This document shows, piece by piece, positions 40,667-49,999 of a DNA stretch of 64,000 nucleotides. Location: NCBI RefSeq assembly GCF_003112775.1, contig NZ_BFCH01000018.1, positions 796,362 through 860,361 of the forward strand. The letters are read 5' to 3'. A program made the translations under genes and the position numbers. The notes under the pieces are model-generated. The model had not been told where the DNA came from. It saw nothing but the letters and a program-made list of their open reading frames with translations, and made no database searches. The number at the start of each line of letters is the position of its first letter. Position 1 is the stretch's first letter. Source of the DNA: Mycobacterium montefiorense. GTDB taxonomy: Bacteria > Actinomycetota > Actinomycetes > Mycobacteriales > Mycobacteriaceae.

Positions 40667-42202
40667 TCACCGCTTCGGAATGGCGTCGGCGTGCGGCGCT
40701 TCGCTCTTGGCGTGAGCTCCCGTGAAGATGAGGTACAGAATTCCAAAACCGATAACGGTCACCGACATCAACAGAATGATGTAGTCGTCGTACCAGGGCT
40801 GGTGGGAGTCCCGCGGCCAGCACAGATTGACGATCGCCGCGACGCCGTAGATCAGCGCGCCGATATTGACGGGCACTCCCCACCTTCCAAGCCGGTACTT
40901 GCCGCTCGGCACCCACCCCTTGATCCTGGCGCGCAGGGCGGCCAGCACCACCATCTGGAACGCGATGTAAACGCCGACCGAACCGAAGCTGACGAGCTTG
41001 GTCAGCGCGTCGGTGGAGATGAGCGAGCCGACGATCAGGAACGCCGGGATGATGACCGCGATCAGCAACGAGAAAGGCGGCACGTGGCGTTTGTGGTCGA
41101 AGCGTGCCAGCAGCTTCGATCCGACGATCATGTCGTCACGACCATAGGAGTAGATCAGCCGGCTGGCGGCTGCCTGCAGGCTCAACGCACACGACACGAA
41201 CGAGATCAACACGATACAGAGGACGACCTTGGAGCCGACGCCACCGAACGCCGTTTTCAGAATGGTGTCGATCGGATCGGCGTCTTTGCCACTGATCACC
41301 GCGCCGAAATCGGTGACCGACAGGATCAGGCTCAGGCAGACGAAAGTGGCTGCCGAACCGCCGATGTAGATAGTACGGCGCATCGCCTTCGGGATTTGCA
41401 CGCCGGGATTACGGACCTCCTCGGCGACATCGCCACAAGCCTCGAAACCAAAAAACTGGTAAAGGGCGATCAGGCTGGCGGCCAGGAAGGCGTAGGTGTA
41501 GCTGTGGTTGCCTTCGGCGCCGAAGCTGTGGAAAAGCACCCCAAGGTTGTGGTGACGTTGGGTGCACAGCAGCCAGATACCCACTGCCAGAGCGCCGATC
41601 AGTTCGGCGCTAAAACCGAAGATGGCGAAGTAGCCCAGCATCTTGGTGCCGGTCAAATTGATGGCTGTGGCAATCGCCAACATGACGAGCGCACACAGAA
41701 CCGTGGCATGTTGGGACGGCCTGAAGCCGAACACGTCAGCCACATACGGGCCCGCACCGTAGGCCGCGTCGGCCAGCAGAGCCAACAGTGTGAACATGTA
41801 TACCCAGCCGGTCATCCACGCCCATTTGCGTCCCCACAACCGTCGCGCCCAGGGATAGACGCCGCCGGCCACCGGGAACTGTGCCACCACTTCGCTGAAC
41901 ACCAATGCAACCAACAGCTGCCCGACGCCAGCGATCAGCAGGCTCCAAATCATCGGCGGGCCGGCCGCGGACAAAGCGAACGCGAACACCGTGTAGATGC
42001 CGACGACCGGTGACAGGTAAGTGAAACCCAGCGAGAAGTTCGCCCAGGGGCTCATGTCTCGCTTGAAGTCGGACTGGAAGCCAAGGGCCTTGAGCTGCGC
42101 CTGGTCCTCGTCGTCGAGCGTCGCCCCGCTGGCAGCATCCGGCAATGACATTGCGGACTCTATATCCTCCTGGACTCCAAGGGGTTCCGAGTCGACAGCC
42201 AT
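40667..42202 (-). CDS. APC-superfamily amino acid/polyamine permease
   Basis: A 511-residue protein with about 12 hydrophobic helices. The APC signature region is FSLGFTYLSPVVGIYTVFAF, FPVAGGVYPWARRLWGRKWA and FFGFEACGDVAEEVRNPGVQIPKA split over helices 1, 3 and 6. ATG 42202 (MAVDSEPLGV) is chosen because GGGAAAG precedes it. The family is proton-coupled import or exchange of amino acids, amines or polyamines; eukaryotic GABA-permease-like and choline/ethanolamine relatives show similar motifs. It is the last gene of the minus-strand cassette inside the urease cluster, so an amine, agmatine or guanidino compound is a reasonable substrate guess. Confidence 0.88.
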   Translation of the reverse strand: MAVDSEPLGVQEDIESAMSLPDAASGATLDDEDQAQLKALGFQSDFKRDMSPWANFSLGFTYLSPVVGIYTVFAFALSAAGPPMIWSLLIAGVGQLLVALVFSEVVAQFPVAGGVYPWARRLWGRKWAWMTGWVYMFTLLALLADAAYGAGPYVADVFGFRPSQHATVLCALVMLAIATAINLTGTKMLGYFAIFGFSAELIGALAVGIWLLCTQRHHNLGVLFHSFGAEGNHSYTYAFLAASLIALYQFFGFEACGDVAEEVRNPGVQIPKAMRRTIYIGGSAATFVCLSLILSVTDFGAVISGKDADPIDTILKTAFGGVGSKVVLCIVLISFVSCALSLQAAASRLIYSYGRDDMIVGSKLLARFDHKRHVPPFSLLIAVIIPAFLIVGSLISTDALTKLVSFGSVGVYIAFQMVVLAALRARIKGWVPSGKYRLGRWGVPVNIGALIYGVAAIVNLCWPRDSHQPWYDDYIILLMSVTVIGFGILYLIFTGAHAKSEAPHADAIPKR

Positions 42203-42341
42203 GTCGCTTTCCCAACGTCCCGCAGCCCGTGTGACCGGTTTTGTGAAGAACATCTGTGCTGAGTTCCAATCGTCGATGCGTCAAAACGAGGTGTGCATCT
42301 GAAGTTCCGTCAGTCGGTCAGTGATCAAATGACGGCCGTCA

Positions 42342-43736
42342 CTACTTCTGTGTTGCCTCCTTAATCAAGGTCGCTGCCGTGCGCTTGAGGACATCGCGCT
42401 GTCTGGTGACATCGGCCATCGCCCTGCGCAGCGCGATGAGTTCGTCGCGCTCGCTGACCGCGCCGTCGCCGTCCGCGGGCGCCGTCGGCTCGACCCACCG
42501 GGCCGCGGGGTCGGAGTGCATGCCCGATTCCGCGGCCGGAATCACCTTGTGGCGCGCGCCGGCCCGGAGTCGGCCCTGGTCGCCTCGCGGTGCATTGACC
42601 ACACTGGCCACCGGCCCCATCGGCGGCATGCCACCGTAGAAACCCGGCCCGATCGGCCCGGTCTGCGGCGGCGCGGCCAGCCCAGCGGTGGGAAATTGGG
42701 CGGCGGCCAACCGGATCGCGGGGGAGCTGCCCCACGACTGTGGTACCGATAATTGGCCCACCGAAGACGCCTCGCCCAAGCCGGCCGACACCCCGCCGTT
42801 GCCCAGGCCGGCCGATGCTCCATACGAGTTCGCCAGGGTTGAACCAGAACCCGACACCGATGACGCCGCAGTCGCCGGCGCCGACAGCGAACTGACTAAC
42901 GGATTCCAGGCCGTGGCCACCGGCGGCGCCAGGGTCAGCAAGGCACCGGACGCGTCGAAGTTCAAACCCTCGGAGAGGATTTGGTAGCCGATGGTGTTTG
43001 CGCTGAAGTTGTTGAACAAGTCCAACAGCGAACCCCCCGAAGACGCTGCGGACGTCGTGGAAGGCGTGGTGGAAGGCGATCCCGATCCGACGGACTGCAG
43101 CAGGTTGGGTACCTGGGAGAGGGTTGATTGGACGCCCTGATTGGTCCCTGACATCGCGGCCCTGGCGACCGTATTGTTCTGGTTCGTCGATCCGCTCGAA
43201 TCGGTGGTCTGCGGCGCAGAGTCGAATGCCGGCAACCTCGTCGCCGCTGACGAGGCGCCGGCGTAGCCGTACATCGCCTCGGCATCCTGGGCCCACATCT
43301 CGGAGTACTGCGCCTCGGTGGCCGCGATCGCCGAAGTGTTGTGCCCCAGAGCGTTGGTGGACACCAGCGATGCCAACAACGCCCGATTGACCTCGATCAC
43401 CGGCGGTGGCACTGTGGCGGCAAACGCCGCCTCGTAAGCGGCCACCGCGGACTCCAGCTGGCCGGCGGTCTGCTGTGCTTGTGCCGCAGTGGTATTCATC
43501 CACGACACGTACGGAGCCACCGCGGCGGCCATCGCCCCCGACGAAGGACCCACCCAGGGCTGACCCGTCAGTTCGGATACCACCGCCCGGTAGGACGCTG
43601 CCGTCGAACTCAATTCGGAGGCCAATTTCTCCCAGGCCGCCGCGGCAGTCACCAATGACGCTGCCCCGGCACCCGCGTACATCCGCGCGGAGGTGACCTC
43701 GGGGGGCATCCCCGCAAAGTCCATCGGTGCGGTCAC
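42342..43736 (-). CDS. PPE family protein, SVP subfamily (second of tandem pair)
   Basis: A 464-residue protein. The N-terminal PPE domain (about 1-180) contains [27 protein letters not shown] and [20 protein letters not shown]. The C-terminal region is Gly/Ser/Ala rich with [10 protein letters not shown], the GxxSVPxxW motif of the PPE-SVP subfamily, then a helical tail. GTG 43736 overlaps the first PPE gene by 4 bp; ATG 43724 (MDFAGMPPE) is the more usual PPE start. PPE proteins are ESX-secreted and outer-envelope associated, and several act in nutrient passage. No PE partner gene is adjacent. Confidence 0.9.
   Translation of the reverse strand: MTAPMDFAGMPPEVTSARMYAGAGAASLVTAAAAWEKLASELSSTAASYRAVVSELTGQPWVGPSSGAMAAAVAPYVSWMNTTAAQAQQTAGQLESAVAAYEAAFAATVPPPVIEVNRALLASLVSTNALGHNTSAIAATEAQYSEMWAQDAEAMYGYAGASSAATRLPAFDSAPQTTDSSGSTNQNNTVARAAMSGTNQGVQSTLSQVPNLLQSVGSGSPSTTPSTTSAASSGGSLLDLFNNFSANTIGYQILSEGLNFDASGALLTLAPPVATAWNPLVSSLSAPATAASSVSGSGSTLANSYGASAGLGNGGVSAGLGEASSVGQLSVPQSWGSSPAIRLAAAQFPTAGLAAPPQTGPIGPGFYGGMPPMGPVASVVNAPRGDQGRLRAGARHKVIPAAESGMHSDPAARWVEPTAPADGDGAVSERDELIALRRAMADVTRQRDVLKRTAATLIKEATQK
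43264..43412. repeat. Near-identical tract shared by the two PPE genes (copy 1)
   Basis: This 149-bp stretch equals 44646-44794 with a single mismatch (43341 G versus 44723 C). Flanking parts of the two genes are much more diverged. This points to recent gene conversion or strong constraint. It encodes the helix-rich part of the PPE domain. Confidence 0.9.
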
Positions 43737-45106
43737 AGCATCGCCTCCTTGATCAGGCGGGCTGCCGCGTCACGCTCGGTCGCCGCTTCAGCGATGTCCT
43801 TGCGCAGCTTCTCGAGTTCGTCGCGTTCGGCTTCGGTCAGGGCACTGGCGACATGGCGGCGAGCCGGTTGCTGCCGAGCGGCCTGGCCCGAAGCCTGCTC
43901 TGCAGCGCCGGACTCGCCGGGCATTGTCGGGACGACTTTCTGATCCGGGCCACTGCGAGCACGCGGCTGCTCACCCCTGGGGGCGTTGACCAGGCTGCCG
44001 ATCGGGGGTATGCCTCCGAAAAACCCTCCGGGCCCGGCCATCTCGGCCTGTGGCAAGCCGCCTAGTCCAGCGGTCGGCAGCGGCGATGCGCTGGCGGCCA
44101 TCCGGACAGCGGGGGAGGTGCCCCAGGATTGCGGCACGGACAACTGGCCGACCGTCGCCGACTTGCCCAGGCCCGCCGATACGGTGCTCGCTCCGGCGCC
44201 GTGCGAATCGACCAGAGTGCCCAGTCCGGCGTCCGCCGGAGTCACATCGCTGGCCGCCGCCGCGGCCGTCGCCGGCAGCGCGAGGGTGTACAAACTCCCC
44301 ATCAGCGGCGTGATACCCGAAGCAGTGAACAACGGCCCACTGATGACAAGGGCCCAGTTCCCGACGTTTTGGGTGAACAGGTTGAGACCGGTGGGGCCGC
44401 CGCTGGGGGCATCGAGCAGGCTGCCCAGCCCCGGATCGAGGTCCGCTGGGGTGGCAATCGACCCGGTCGAAAGACTCTGCAGCGCGTTCGGCACATTCGC
44501 CAGTGCCGATTGGGTACTCGGCCCGGCCGAGGACGCCGCGGCTTGGTTGACGGCGGCTGCTTGCAGCTGCGTCCCGGATGAATTGGTGGTCTGCGGCGCA
44601 GAGGTGAACGGCGTCAACCTCGTTGCCGCCGACGAGGCGCCGGCATAGCCGTACATCGCCTCGGCATCCTGGGCCCACATCTCGGAGTACTGCGCCTCGG
44701 TGGCCGCGATCGCCGAAGTGTTCTGCCCCAGAGCGTTGGTGGACACCAGCGATGCCAACAACGCCCGATTGACCTCGATCACCGGCGGTGGCACCGTGGC
44801 GGCAAACGCCGTTTCATAGGCGGCCACCGCCAACCCGAGCTGGCCGGCGGTCTGCTCGGCCTGCGCCGCAGTGGTATTCATCCACGACACATATGGAGCC
44901 ACCGCCGTGACCATCACCCCCGACGAAGGACCCACCCACGGCCCGCCGGTGAGCTCCGACATCACCGCCCGATATGACGCTGCGGCTGAGCTCAGCTCCG
45001 CCGCCAACGCATCCCAAGCCGCCTCGGCCGCCACCAAAGGCCCGACCCCCGCGCCCGCATACATCCGCCCGGAGTTGAACTCGGGCGGGAGCGCCGCATA
45101 ATCCAC
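43733..45106 (-). CDS. PPE family protein, SVP subfamily (first of tandem pair)
   Basis: A 457-residue protein beginning [20 protein letters not shown], with WVGPSSG and [20 protein letters not shown] in the PPE domain. [10 protein letters not shown] marks the SVP subfamily. The C-terminus ends in a charged coiled-coil-like segment ([20 protein letters not shown]) shared with its paralogue. It is the upstream gene of a coupled pair. A 676-bp non-coding region separates it from the arginase-family gene. Export by an ESX system is expected; the ESX locus and PE partner are not in this window. Confidence 0.92.
   Translation of the reverse strand: MDYAALPPEFNSGRMYAGAGVGPLVAAEAAWDALAAELSSAAASYRAVMSELTGGPWVGPSSGVMVTAVAPYVSWMNTTAAQAEQTAGQLGLAVAAYETAFAATVPPPVIEVNRALLASLVSTNALGQNTSAIAATEAQYSEMWAQDAEAMYGYAGASSAATRLTPFTSAPQTTNSSGTQLQAAAVNQAAASSAGPSTQSALANVPNALQSLSTGSIATPADLDPGLGSLLDAPSGGPTGLNLFTQNVGNWALVISGPLFTASGITPLMGSLYTLALPATAAAAASDVTPADAGLGTLVDSHGAGASTVSAGLGKSATVGQLSVPQSWGTSPAVRMAASASPLPTAGLGGLPQAEMAGPGGFFGGIPPIGSLVNAPRGEQPRARSGPDQKVVPTMPGESGAAEQASGQAARQQPARRHVASALTEAERDELEKLRKDIAEAATERDAAARLIKEAML
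44646..44794. repeat. Near-identical tract shared by the two PPE genes (copy 2)
   Basis: This is the second copy of the 149-bp tract at 43264-43412, offset by 1382 bp with one mismatch. It is direct-repeated, so recombination between copies would fuse the two PPE genes in frame. Confidence 0.9.
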
Positions 45107-45782
45107 TAGCTGACCCCCGTAATAAGCCGTCCAGGCGCCAAATCAAACGCACCCGATCCGAATAGGGCGATGGCTTGACGCTCAGGTTCGTGCACGATGA
45201 GTCGCTCACGAATGGTGCGATACCTCCCCAGGACCGTCGACGCGCGCGCGGATAGAACCGCGCTCTGACGTCGACAATGTCGCACAAATAGGAATATTCA
45301 CCGATATATCTGTAATTGCCATGGTTAACGACTGGCAATTAGCTGAGAGGCATTTTCTAGCTACGACACCTGCCGCTGGCTGATCGGTGTTGCGACCCGC
45401 TGGCGGCGCGTCACCGGTGGCGTAATGGCTATTAAGCTCCAGCTTTGACCGGGAGCAACGCGCCCGTTCGACCGGGGACGGAGCACATCGCGGAGAATTT
45501 GCGCAGCCCGAACGGCTATTTTAATAGTTTGCTAGACAGCCACTGAGTTATTCACTCACTGGCGCGTATCCCGAAGCCTCTGGAACCACGGGCCCGAAGT
45601 AGCCGGGTTAGGCGAAAACAGGCAATTCAGTCACCATGATTCCGGTCGGCAGCATAATCACTGCTCATAGCTCAGCCGATTGCCGGGAGGTGAACGCAAA
45701 TGGGCGCGCACCCCCTCGCACCCACAAAGCTGCGGCCATCGTTGATCCGGCAGCGGATCTTCATACGCAATCGAGGGGATCA
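45107..45782. other. Long AT-richer non-coding region in the urease cassette
   Basis: These 676 bp between the arginase-family gene and the first PPE gene show no convincing coding frame. Base composition is clearly lower in GC around 45280-45560. It holds a perfect 9-bp inverted repeat at 45313-45341 and a short GATCCG-GCAG-CGGATC hairpin near 45749-45764 that may end the arginase-family transcript. It probably contains the PPE promoter and a regulator site. Confidence 0.5.
45313..45341. promoter_or_regulatory. Perfect palindromic site upstream of the PPE pair
   Basis: TAATTGCCA (45313-45321), spacer of 11 nt (TGGTTAACGAC), then TGGCAATTA (45333-45341). The repeat lies about 207 bp before the first PPE start in an AT-rich stretch. 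Two half-sites about two turns apart suggest a dimeric regulator. No regulator gene is in the cassette. Confidence 0.5.
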
Positions 45783-46946
45783 CTAGTCGGCGTAGGGTCC
45801 CCACGCCTGGCGCTTCAGCGCGGCCGGTTTTTTGCCGAGTTTGCCCGCCCGCACCATCACGGCCAAGCTATCCAGGATGACCCGGCTGCTCAGCAGCGCG
45901 GTCTGCTCCGCCCAGTCGTAGGGTGGCGAGCACTCCACCACCTCGATGCCGTTGAGCCCGGGTTCGGAGATCAGCCGAATCAGGTTGAGCGCTTCGCGCG
46001 GCAGCAAACCGCCCGGCTCGGGCCAACCGGTGCCAGGCACGAATCCGGCGTCGATCACGTCAATGTCGAACGACAGATAGACCGCCTTGGCGTCTTTCCA
46101 CGCGATTTCCAAGGCGGTTTCGGCGATCTTCTCAATCCCGACGCGCTCGACATCCCCGACGGTGATGACGGTGCTGCCACGCTGCCGGCCTACCTGGACG
46201 CCCGCGCGCGGCGCCTGCCATCCGCCGATGCCGATCTGTACCAGGTTGGTGGCCGGTGCGTTCTTGATGTTGGTGGCGTGGAACCACGGCGTGGTGTGCA
46301 TCCGCTCGTCCAGGTCGGTTTCCTGCGTATCGACGTGGCGGTCGAAGTGGATGATGCCGACGTTGCCGTCCATGTGCGGAGCCAGACCGCGCACCGTCGG
46401 GAAGCCAATGGAGTGATCGCCACCCAGGATCACCGGGAACACACCCTGGGAGACCACATGCGACATCGCCGTGCTGATCTGGTCGAACGACTTCTCGATG
46501 TTGGCGGGAATGGTGACTACGTCGCCGATGTCGACGATGTTGAGCTGCTCTCGGAGGTCGACACCAAGCTCGTAGCAATAGGTGCCAAACAGGTTGGTGG
46601 AGCGACGGATTCCCATCGGCCCGAACCGAGTACCCGGTCGGTAGGTGGTCCCCGCGTCCAGCGGCGCGCCGAAGACGGCCACCTCGGCGTCCCCCACGTC
46701 GTGCACGTCCTCCAGGAACGGGCACTTCAGAAATGTTCCGCGTTCCCCGGCGAAATGCGGTAGCTCGCCGCGGGAAAAAGTAGACAGCGTGCGGTCGTTG
46801 ATGGTGGGGGCCGCTTCCAGCCCATGGGAAAGGCAGCGCTCGATCTCTTCCTGGTGGCGCCGGGTCGACAGCTCGGCTTCGGCCTGCTGTGCCCAGGCAC
46901 CTTCACGATTAGGAATATCGGCGTGGCCGGCGAACGGATTGATCAT
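45783..46946 (-). CDS. Arginase/agmatinase (ureohydrolase) family enzyme; possibly guanidine hydrolase
   Basis: A 387-residue protein. All six binuclear-metal ligands are present: His178 in LGGDHSIGF, Asp202/His204/Asp206 in HFDRHVDT, and Asp294/Asp296 in SFDIDVID. ATG 46946 has AGAGGA 6 nt upstream. The family hydrolyses guanidino compounds and releases urea. The chain is 80-90 residues longer than classical agmatinases because of an N-terminal extension, and the substrate loop reads GAPLDAGTTYRPGTRFGP. In length and this loop it recalls the Ni-dependent guanidine hydrolase GdmH (Sll1077 type) more than SpeB; this is from memory. Location inside a urease operon supports urea production. Agmatinase or guanidinobutyrase remain possible. 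Confidence 0.85.
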   Translation of the reverse strand: MINPFAGHADIPNREGAWAQQAEAELSTRRHQEEIERCLSHGLEAAPTINDRTLSTFSRGELPHFAGERGTFLKCPFLEDVHDVGDAEVAVFGAPLDAGTTYRPGTRFGPMGIRRSTNLFGTYCYELGVDLREQLNIVDIGDVVTIPANIEKSFDQISTAMSHVVSQGVFPVILGGDHSIGFPTVRGLAPHMDGNVGIIHFDRHVDTQETDLDERMHTTPWFHATNIKNAPATNLVQIGIGGWQAPRAGVQVGRQRGSTVITVGDVERVGIEKIAETALEIAWKDAKAVYLSFDIDVIDAGFVPGTGWPEPGGLLPREALNLIRLISEPGLNGIEVVECSPPYDWAEQTALLSSRVILDSLAVMVRAGKLGKKPAALKRQAWGPYAD

Positions 46947-47308
46947 CGTTTTCCTCTCGTCGAGTACCAACTCACGGTGGAGGATGCCCCGACGACCAGG
47001 ATCAAACGAAAGAAGAGTTCAACGATGGTATTCGGTTGACCGGCGCGCTAGGCATCCCGCGGTCACCGTCTTGTCGCTCTCCGGGTACGGCGAACTCGTC
47101 CGGGCGGCCGTCTCGGCGCGCCACGATTCAAGCTACCTGCTTTGCCTCGGACTTACGCTTTTGCTAGCCGTCAGACGGCTGTGACTTTCCTGGGGAATGA
47201 CTGCCGATGTATGCCTACCTGAACAAAACGAGCCATCTTTTGGCCTATACGCTGGCATAACACCATGCCGAACGCGAGCGACTGTTAATTGCCTTCGAAA
47301 GACACGAC
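46947..47308. other. Divergent region between the arginase-family gene and ureG
   Basis: These 362 bp have no credible coding frame. They must hold promoters for the minus-strand hydrolase and for ureG-ureD, which are cut off from the ureABCF promoter. A TATACGCT patch at 47246-47253 is a candidate -10 for ureG. I looked for conserved guanidine-I riboswitch segments on the minus strand and could not recognise a convincing set. Confidence 0.4.
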
Positions 47309-47983
47309 ATGCCAACACATTCCCACAGCCATCCGCATCCACAGGTCGATCGGCCAAAGCGCGTCCGCCAGCCGGGGGAGCCGCTGCGCATCGGCGTCGG
47401 CGGCCCGGTCGGCTCCGGAAAGACCGCGCTGGTCGCCGCGCTGTGCCGCCAGCTGCGCGACGAGCTTTCGGTGGCGGTGCTGACCAACGGCATCTACACC
47501 ACCGAGGACGCCGACTTCCTGCGCAAGCACGCGGTACTGCCGATCGATCGGATCGCGGCCGTGCAGACCGGTGGCTGCCCGCACACCGCGATTCGCGATG
47601 ACATCACCGCGAACCTCGACGCGATCGACGACTTGATCGCCGCCCACGAAGCGCTGGACCTGATCTTGGTCGAGTCCGGCGGCGACAACCTCACCGCGAC
47701 ATTCTCGTCCGGCTTGGTGGACGTCCAGATTTTCGTCATCGACGTGGCCGGCGGCGACAAGGTGCCGCGCAAGGGCGGCCCAGGTGTGACCTACTCGGAT
47801 CTGTTGGTCGTCAACAAGACTGACCTCGCCCCGCTGGTGGGTGCCGACCTGGATGTGATGGCGCGCGATGCCGACACGGTGCGTGATGGCCGCCCCACGG
47901 TACTGCAGTCCCTGACCAGGGATCCGGCCGCCACCGAAGTGCTGGCGTGGGTGCACTCGCAGCTCGCCGCCTATGCACTCTGA
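47309..47983 (+). CDS. ureG: Urease accessory GTPase UreG
   Basis: A 224-residue protein, the usual mycobacterial length. P-loop [32 protein letters not shown] with the nickel-binding Cys-Pro-His, [14 protein letters not shown] and the NKTD motif ([12 protein letters not shown]). The N-terminus [14 protein letters not shown] is histidine-rich and may bind nickel in place of the absent UreE. UreG couples GTP hydrolysis to nickel delivery to UreC. Its stop overlaps ureD by 11 bp. Confidence 0.96.
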   Translation: MPTHSHSHPHPQVDRPKRVRQPGEPLRIGVGGPVGSGKTALVAALCRQLRDELSVAVLTNGIYTTEDADFLRKHAVLPIDRIAAVQTGGCPHTAIRDDITANLDAIDDLIAAHEALDLILVESGGDNLTATFSSGLVDVQIFVIDVAGGDKVPRKGGPGVTYSDLLVVNKTDLAPLVGADLDVMARDADTVRDGRPTVLQSLTRDPAATEVLAWVHSQLAAYAL

Positions 47984-48614
47984 GGTTTTACTGATCGCAT
48001 CCAGCGATCGCTTGCCGCGCATCCAGTGCAGCGGCGGTATCCAGGCCCGCTGCACCGGGCCCGACACCGTGCATCTGGTGTCGGCGGCCGCCACCCCGTT
48101 GGGCGGGGACACCATCACCATCCGGGTCATCGTCGAAACCGGTGGCGTGTTGAAGCTGCGCAGCGCGGCCGCCACCCTGGCCCTGCCCGGCGCGAAAACC
48201 CCTACGTCGCATGCGTGTTGGGACATCCAAGTGAGCGGAACTCTCGACCTCGATCTCGAACCGACCGTGGTGGCTGCCGATGCCCGACATGTGTCGGCGG
48301 CGACGTTGGTCCTGCGCGACGACGGCCGCATCCGCTTCCGCGAGCGTGTACAGATCGGCCGATGCAACGAGCGCGAAGGCTTCTGGTCCGGATCGCTGCG
48401 AGCCGACCGGAACGATCACCCGCTGTTGCGGCACCGGATGGAATTGGGCGCCGGGTCGGTCGCCGACGACAGCATTGCGGCTCCACGGGCAACGATCAGC
48501 GAATTACGCTACCCAGCAACAGAATTCACTGACATGCCCGGCGCATCCACCGTACTCGAGTTGGCGGGCGGCGGGACGCTCAGCACGTGGCAGGCCGACC
48601 GGCTGGTCGGCTAA
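47973..48614 (+). CDS. ureD: Urease accessory protein UreD
   Basis: A 213-residue protein overlapping ureG by 11 bp. It shows the beta-rich UreD/UreH fold: [40 protein letters not shown] and [19 protein letters not shown]. It scaffolds UreF and UreG on the apo-enzyme. Like M. tuberculosis UreD (208 aa) it is shorter than enterobacterial UreD. Its end overlaps the convergent ndh gene by 4 bp. Confidence 0.92.
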   Translation: MHSEVLLIASSDRLPRIQCSGGIQARCTGPDTVHLVSAAATPLGGDTITIRVIVETGGVLKLRSAAATLALPGAKTPTSHACWDIQVSGTLDLDLEPTVVAADARHVSAATLVLRDDGRIRFRERVQIGRCNEREGFWSGSLRADRNDHPLLRHRMELGAGSVADDSIAAPRATISELRYPATEFTDMPGASTVLELAGGGTLSTWQADRLVG

Positions 48615-49999
48615 CTGGCGGCTCGGGCGGTCTCTGACTCGCGGGCTTCGGCAGCCATTTCGGCCAGCTGTTCGAGCCGTGTCCGGGCAAAAGCCTGCTG
48701 ATCAGTGATCGTCAGCTGGCCACGCCGTGTACTCAGGAACGTCACCGTCCACGAAAGCAGCGTGGTGATCTTGGTCTTGAACCCGATCAGATACACCAGG
48801 TGCAGGACCAACCACATCAGCCAGGCGATAAAGCCGCTGAATTCCAGCGGTCCGATCTTGGCCACCGCCGAGAATCGCGACACCGTGGCCATCGAGCCCT
48901 TGTCGAAGTATTGGAACGGCTCGCGCTGCGTGGGGTCGGCCCCGTCGAGCTCTGCCTTAATCGCGCCGGCCACGTACTTGGCGCCCTGAATCGCGCCCTG
49001 CGCGACTCCTGGCACTCCGTCGACCGCGGCCATGTCGCCGACAACGAACACGTTGGGGTATCCGGGTACCGACAGGTCGGGCAGCACCTTGACCCGTCCG
49101 GCCCGATCGAGTTCGGCGGGCGACTGTTCAGCGATGTCACGACCCAATCGGCTGGCCTGCACACCGGCGGACCAGACCTTGCAAGCGGATTCGATGCGCC
49201 GGACGGTGCCGTCGGAATCCTTGACCGTAATGCCGTTGCGGTCCACGTCGGTGACCATGGCGCCCAGTTGGATCTCGACGCCCATCTTCTCCAGCCGTGT
49301 TTTTGCTCGCTCACCGAGCTTTTCGCCCATCGGCGGCAACACCGCCGGCGCGGCGTCGAGCAGAATCACCCGCGCCTTGGTCGAATCGATGTGGCGGAAA
49401 GCGCCTTTCAAGGTGTATTCCGCCAATTCTGCAATCTGCCCGGCCATTTCGACGCCGGTGGGGCCGGCCCCGACGACGGTGAAGGTCAGCAGCTTCTTAC
49501 GGCGCTCGGGATCGCTCGACCGCTCGGCCTGCTCGAAGGCGCTCAGAATGCGGCCGCGCAGCTCGAGCGCGTCGTCGATCGACTTCATACCGGGCGCGAA
49601 TTCGGCGAAGTGGTCGTTCCCGAAGTACGACTGGCCGGCGCCGGCGGCGACGATCAGGCTGTCGTAGGGAGTGTCGTAGCTGTGGCCCAGCAACTCCGAG
49701 ACGACGCACTGATTGGCCAGGTCGATGTGGGTGACGTTGCCGAGCAGCACCTGGACGTTGCGTTGATTGCGCAGGACAACCCGGGTCGGGGGAGCGATCT
49801 CACCCTCGGAGATGATTCCGGTGGCGACTTGGTAGAGCAACGGCTGAAACAAGTGATGCGTGGTGCGGGCGATCAACTTGATGTCGACGTCGGCCCGTTT
49901 GAGTTTCTTTGCCGCATTGAGCCCGCCGAATCCCGACCCGATGATGACAACTCGGTGCCGTCGCTTCGGTTCAGCTGTGGCTTCCTGCTGAGGGCTCAT
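48611..49999 (-). CDS. ndh: Type II NADH dehydrogenase
   Basis: A 462-residue protein with ATG 49999 (MSPQQEATAEPKRRHRVVII). FAD-binding VVIIGSGFGGLNAAKKL, NADH-binding FTVVGAGPTGVEMAGQIAEL and the C-terminal VFVVGDMAAVDGVPGVAQGA are present. A membrane-anchoring region follows near residues 380-405 (FSGFIAWLMWLVLHLVYLIG). It passes electrons from NADH to menaquinone without proton pumping and is the main NADH dehydrogenase of mycobacteria; mutations in M. smegmatis and M. tuberculosis ndh alter isoniazid response. It matches Rv1854c (463 aa). Confidence 0.96.
   Translation of the reverse strand: MSPQQEATAEPKRRHRVVIIGSGFGGLNAAKKLKRADVDIKLIARTTHHLFQPLLYQVATGIISEGEIAPPTRVVLRNQRNVQVLLGNVTHIDLANQCVVSELLGHSYDTPYDSLIVAAGAGQSYFGNDHFAEFAPGMKSIDDALELRGRILSAFEQAERSSDPERRKKLLTFTVVGAGPTGVEMAGQIAELAEYTLKGAFRHIDSTKARVILLDAAPAVLPPMGEKLGERAKTRLEKMGVEIQLGAMVTDVDRNGITVKDSDGTVRRIESACKVWSAGVQASRLGRDIAEQSPAELDRAGRVKVLPDLSVPGYPNVFVVGDMAAVDGVPGVAQGAIQGAKYVAGAIKAELDGADPTQREPFQYFDKGSMATVSRFSAVAKIGPLEFSGFIAWLMWLVLHLVYLIGFKTKITTLLSWTVTFLSTRRGQLTITDQQAFARTRLEQLAEMAAEARESETARAAS

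Noticed and set aside
45749..45764. GATCCG-GCAG-CGGATC hairpin after the arginase-family gene as a terminator
   Set aside because: The stem is only 6 bp and no U-tract follows on the minus strand. I mention it only inside the intergenic entry.
45636..46763. Plus-strand frame of 375 codons over the arginase-family gene
   Set aside because: It is antisense to a gene with complete metal-ligand motifs. Its first 50 codons lie in the spacer but have no ribosome binding site or coding character.
46947..47308. Possible guanidine riboswitch upstream of the arginase-family gene
   Set aside because: I looked for the conserved ykkC-type segments on the minus strand. Only scattered short resemblances (for example CCGGAGAG and GCCTAGCG) are present, in the wrong order.
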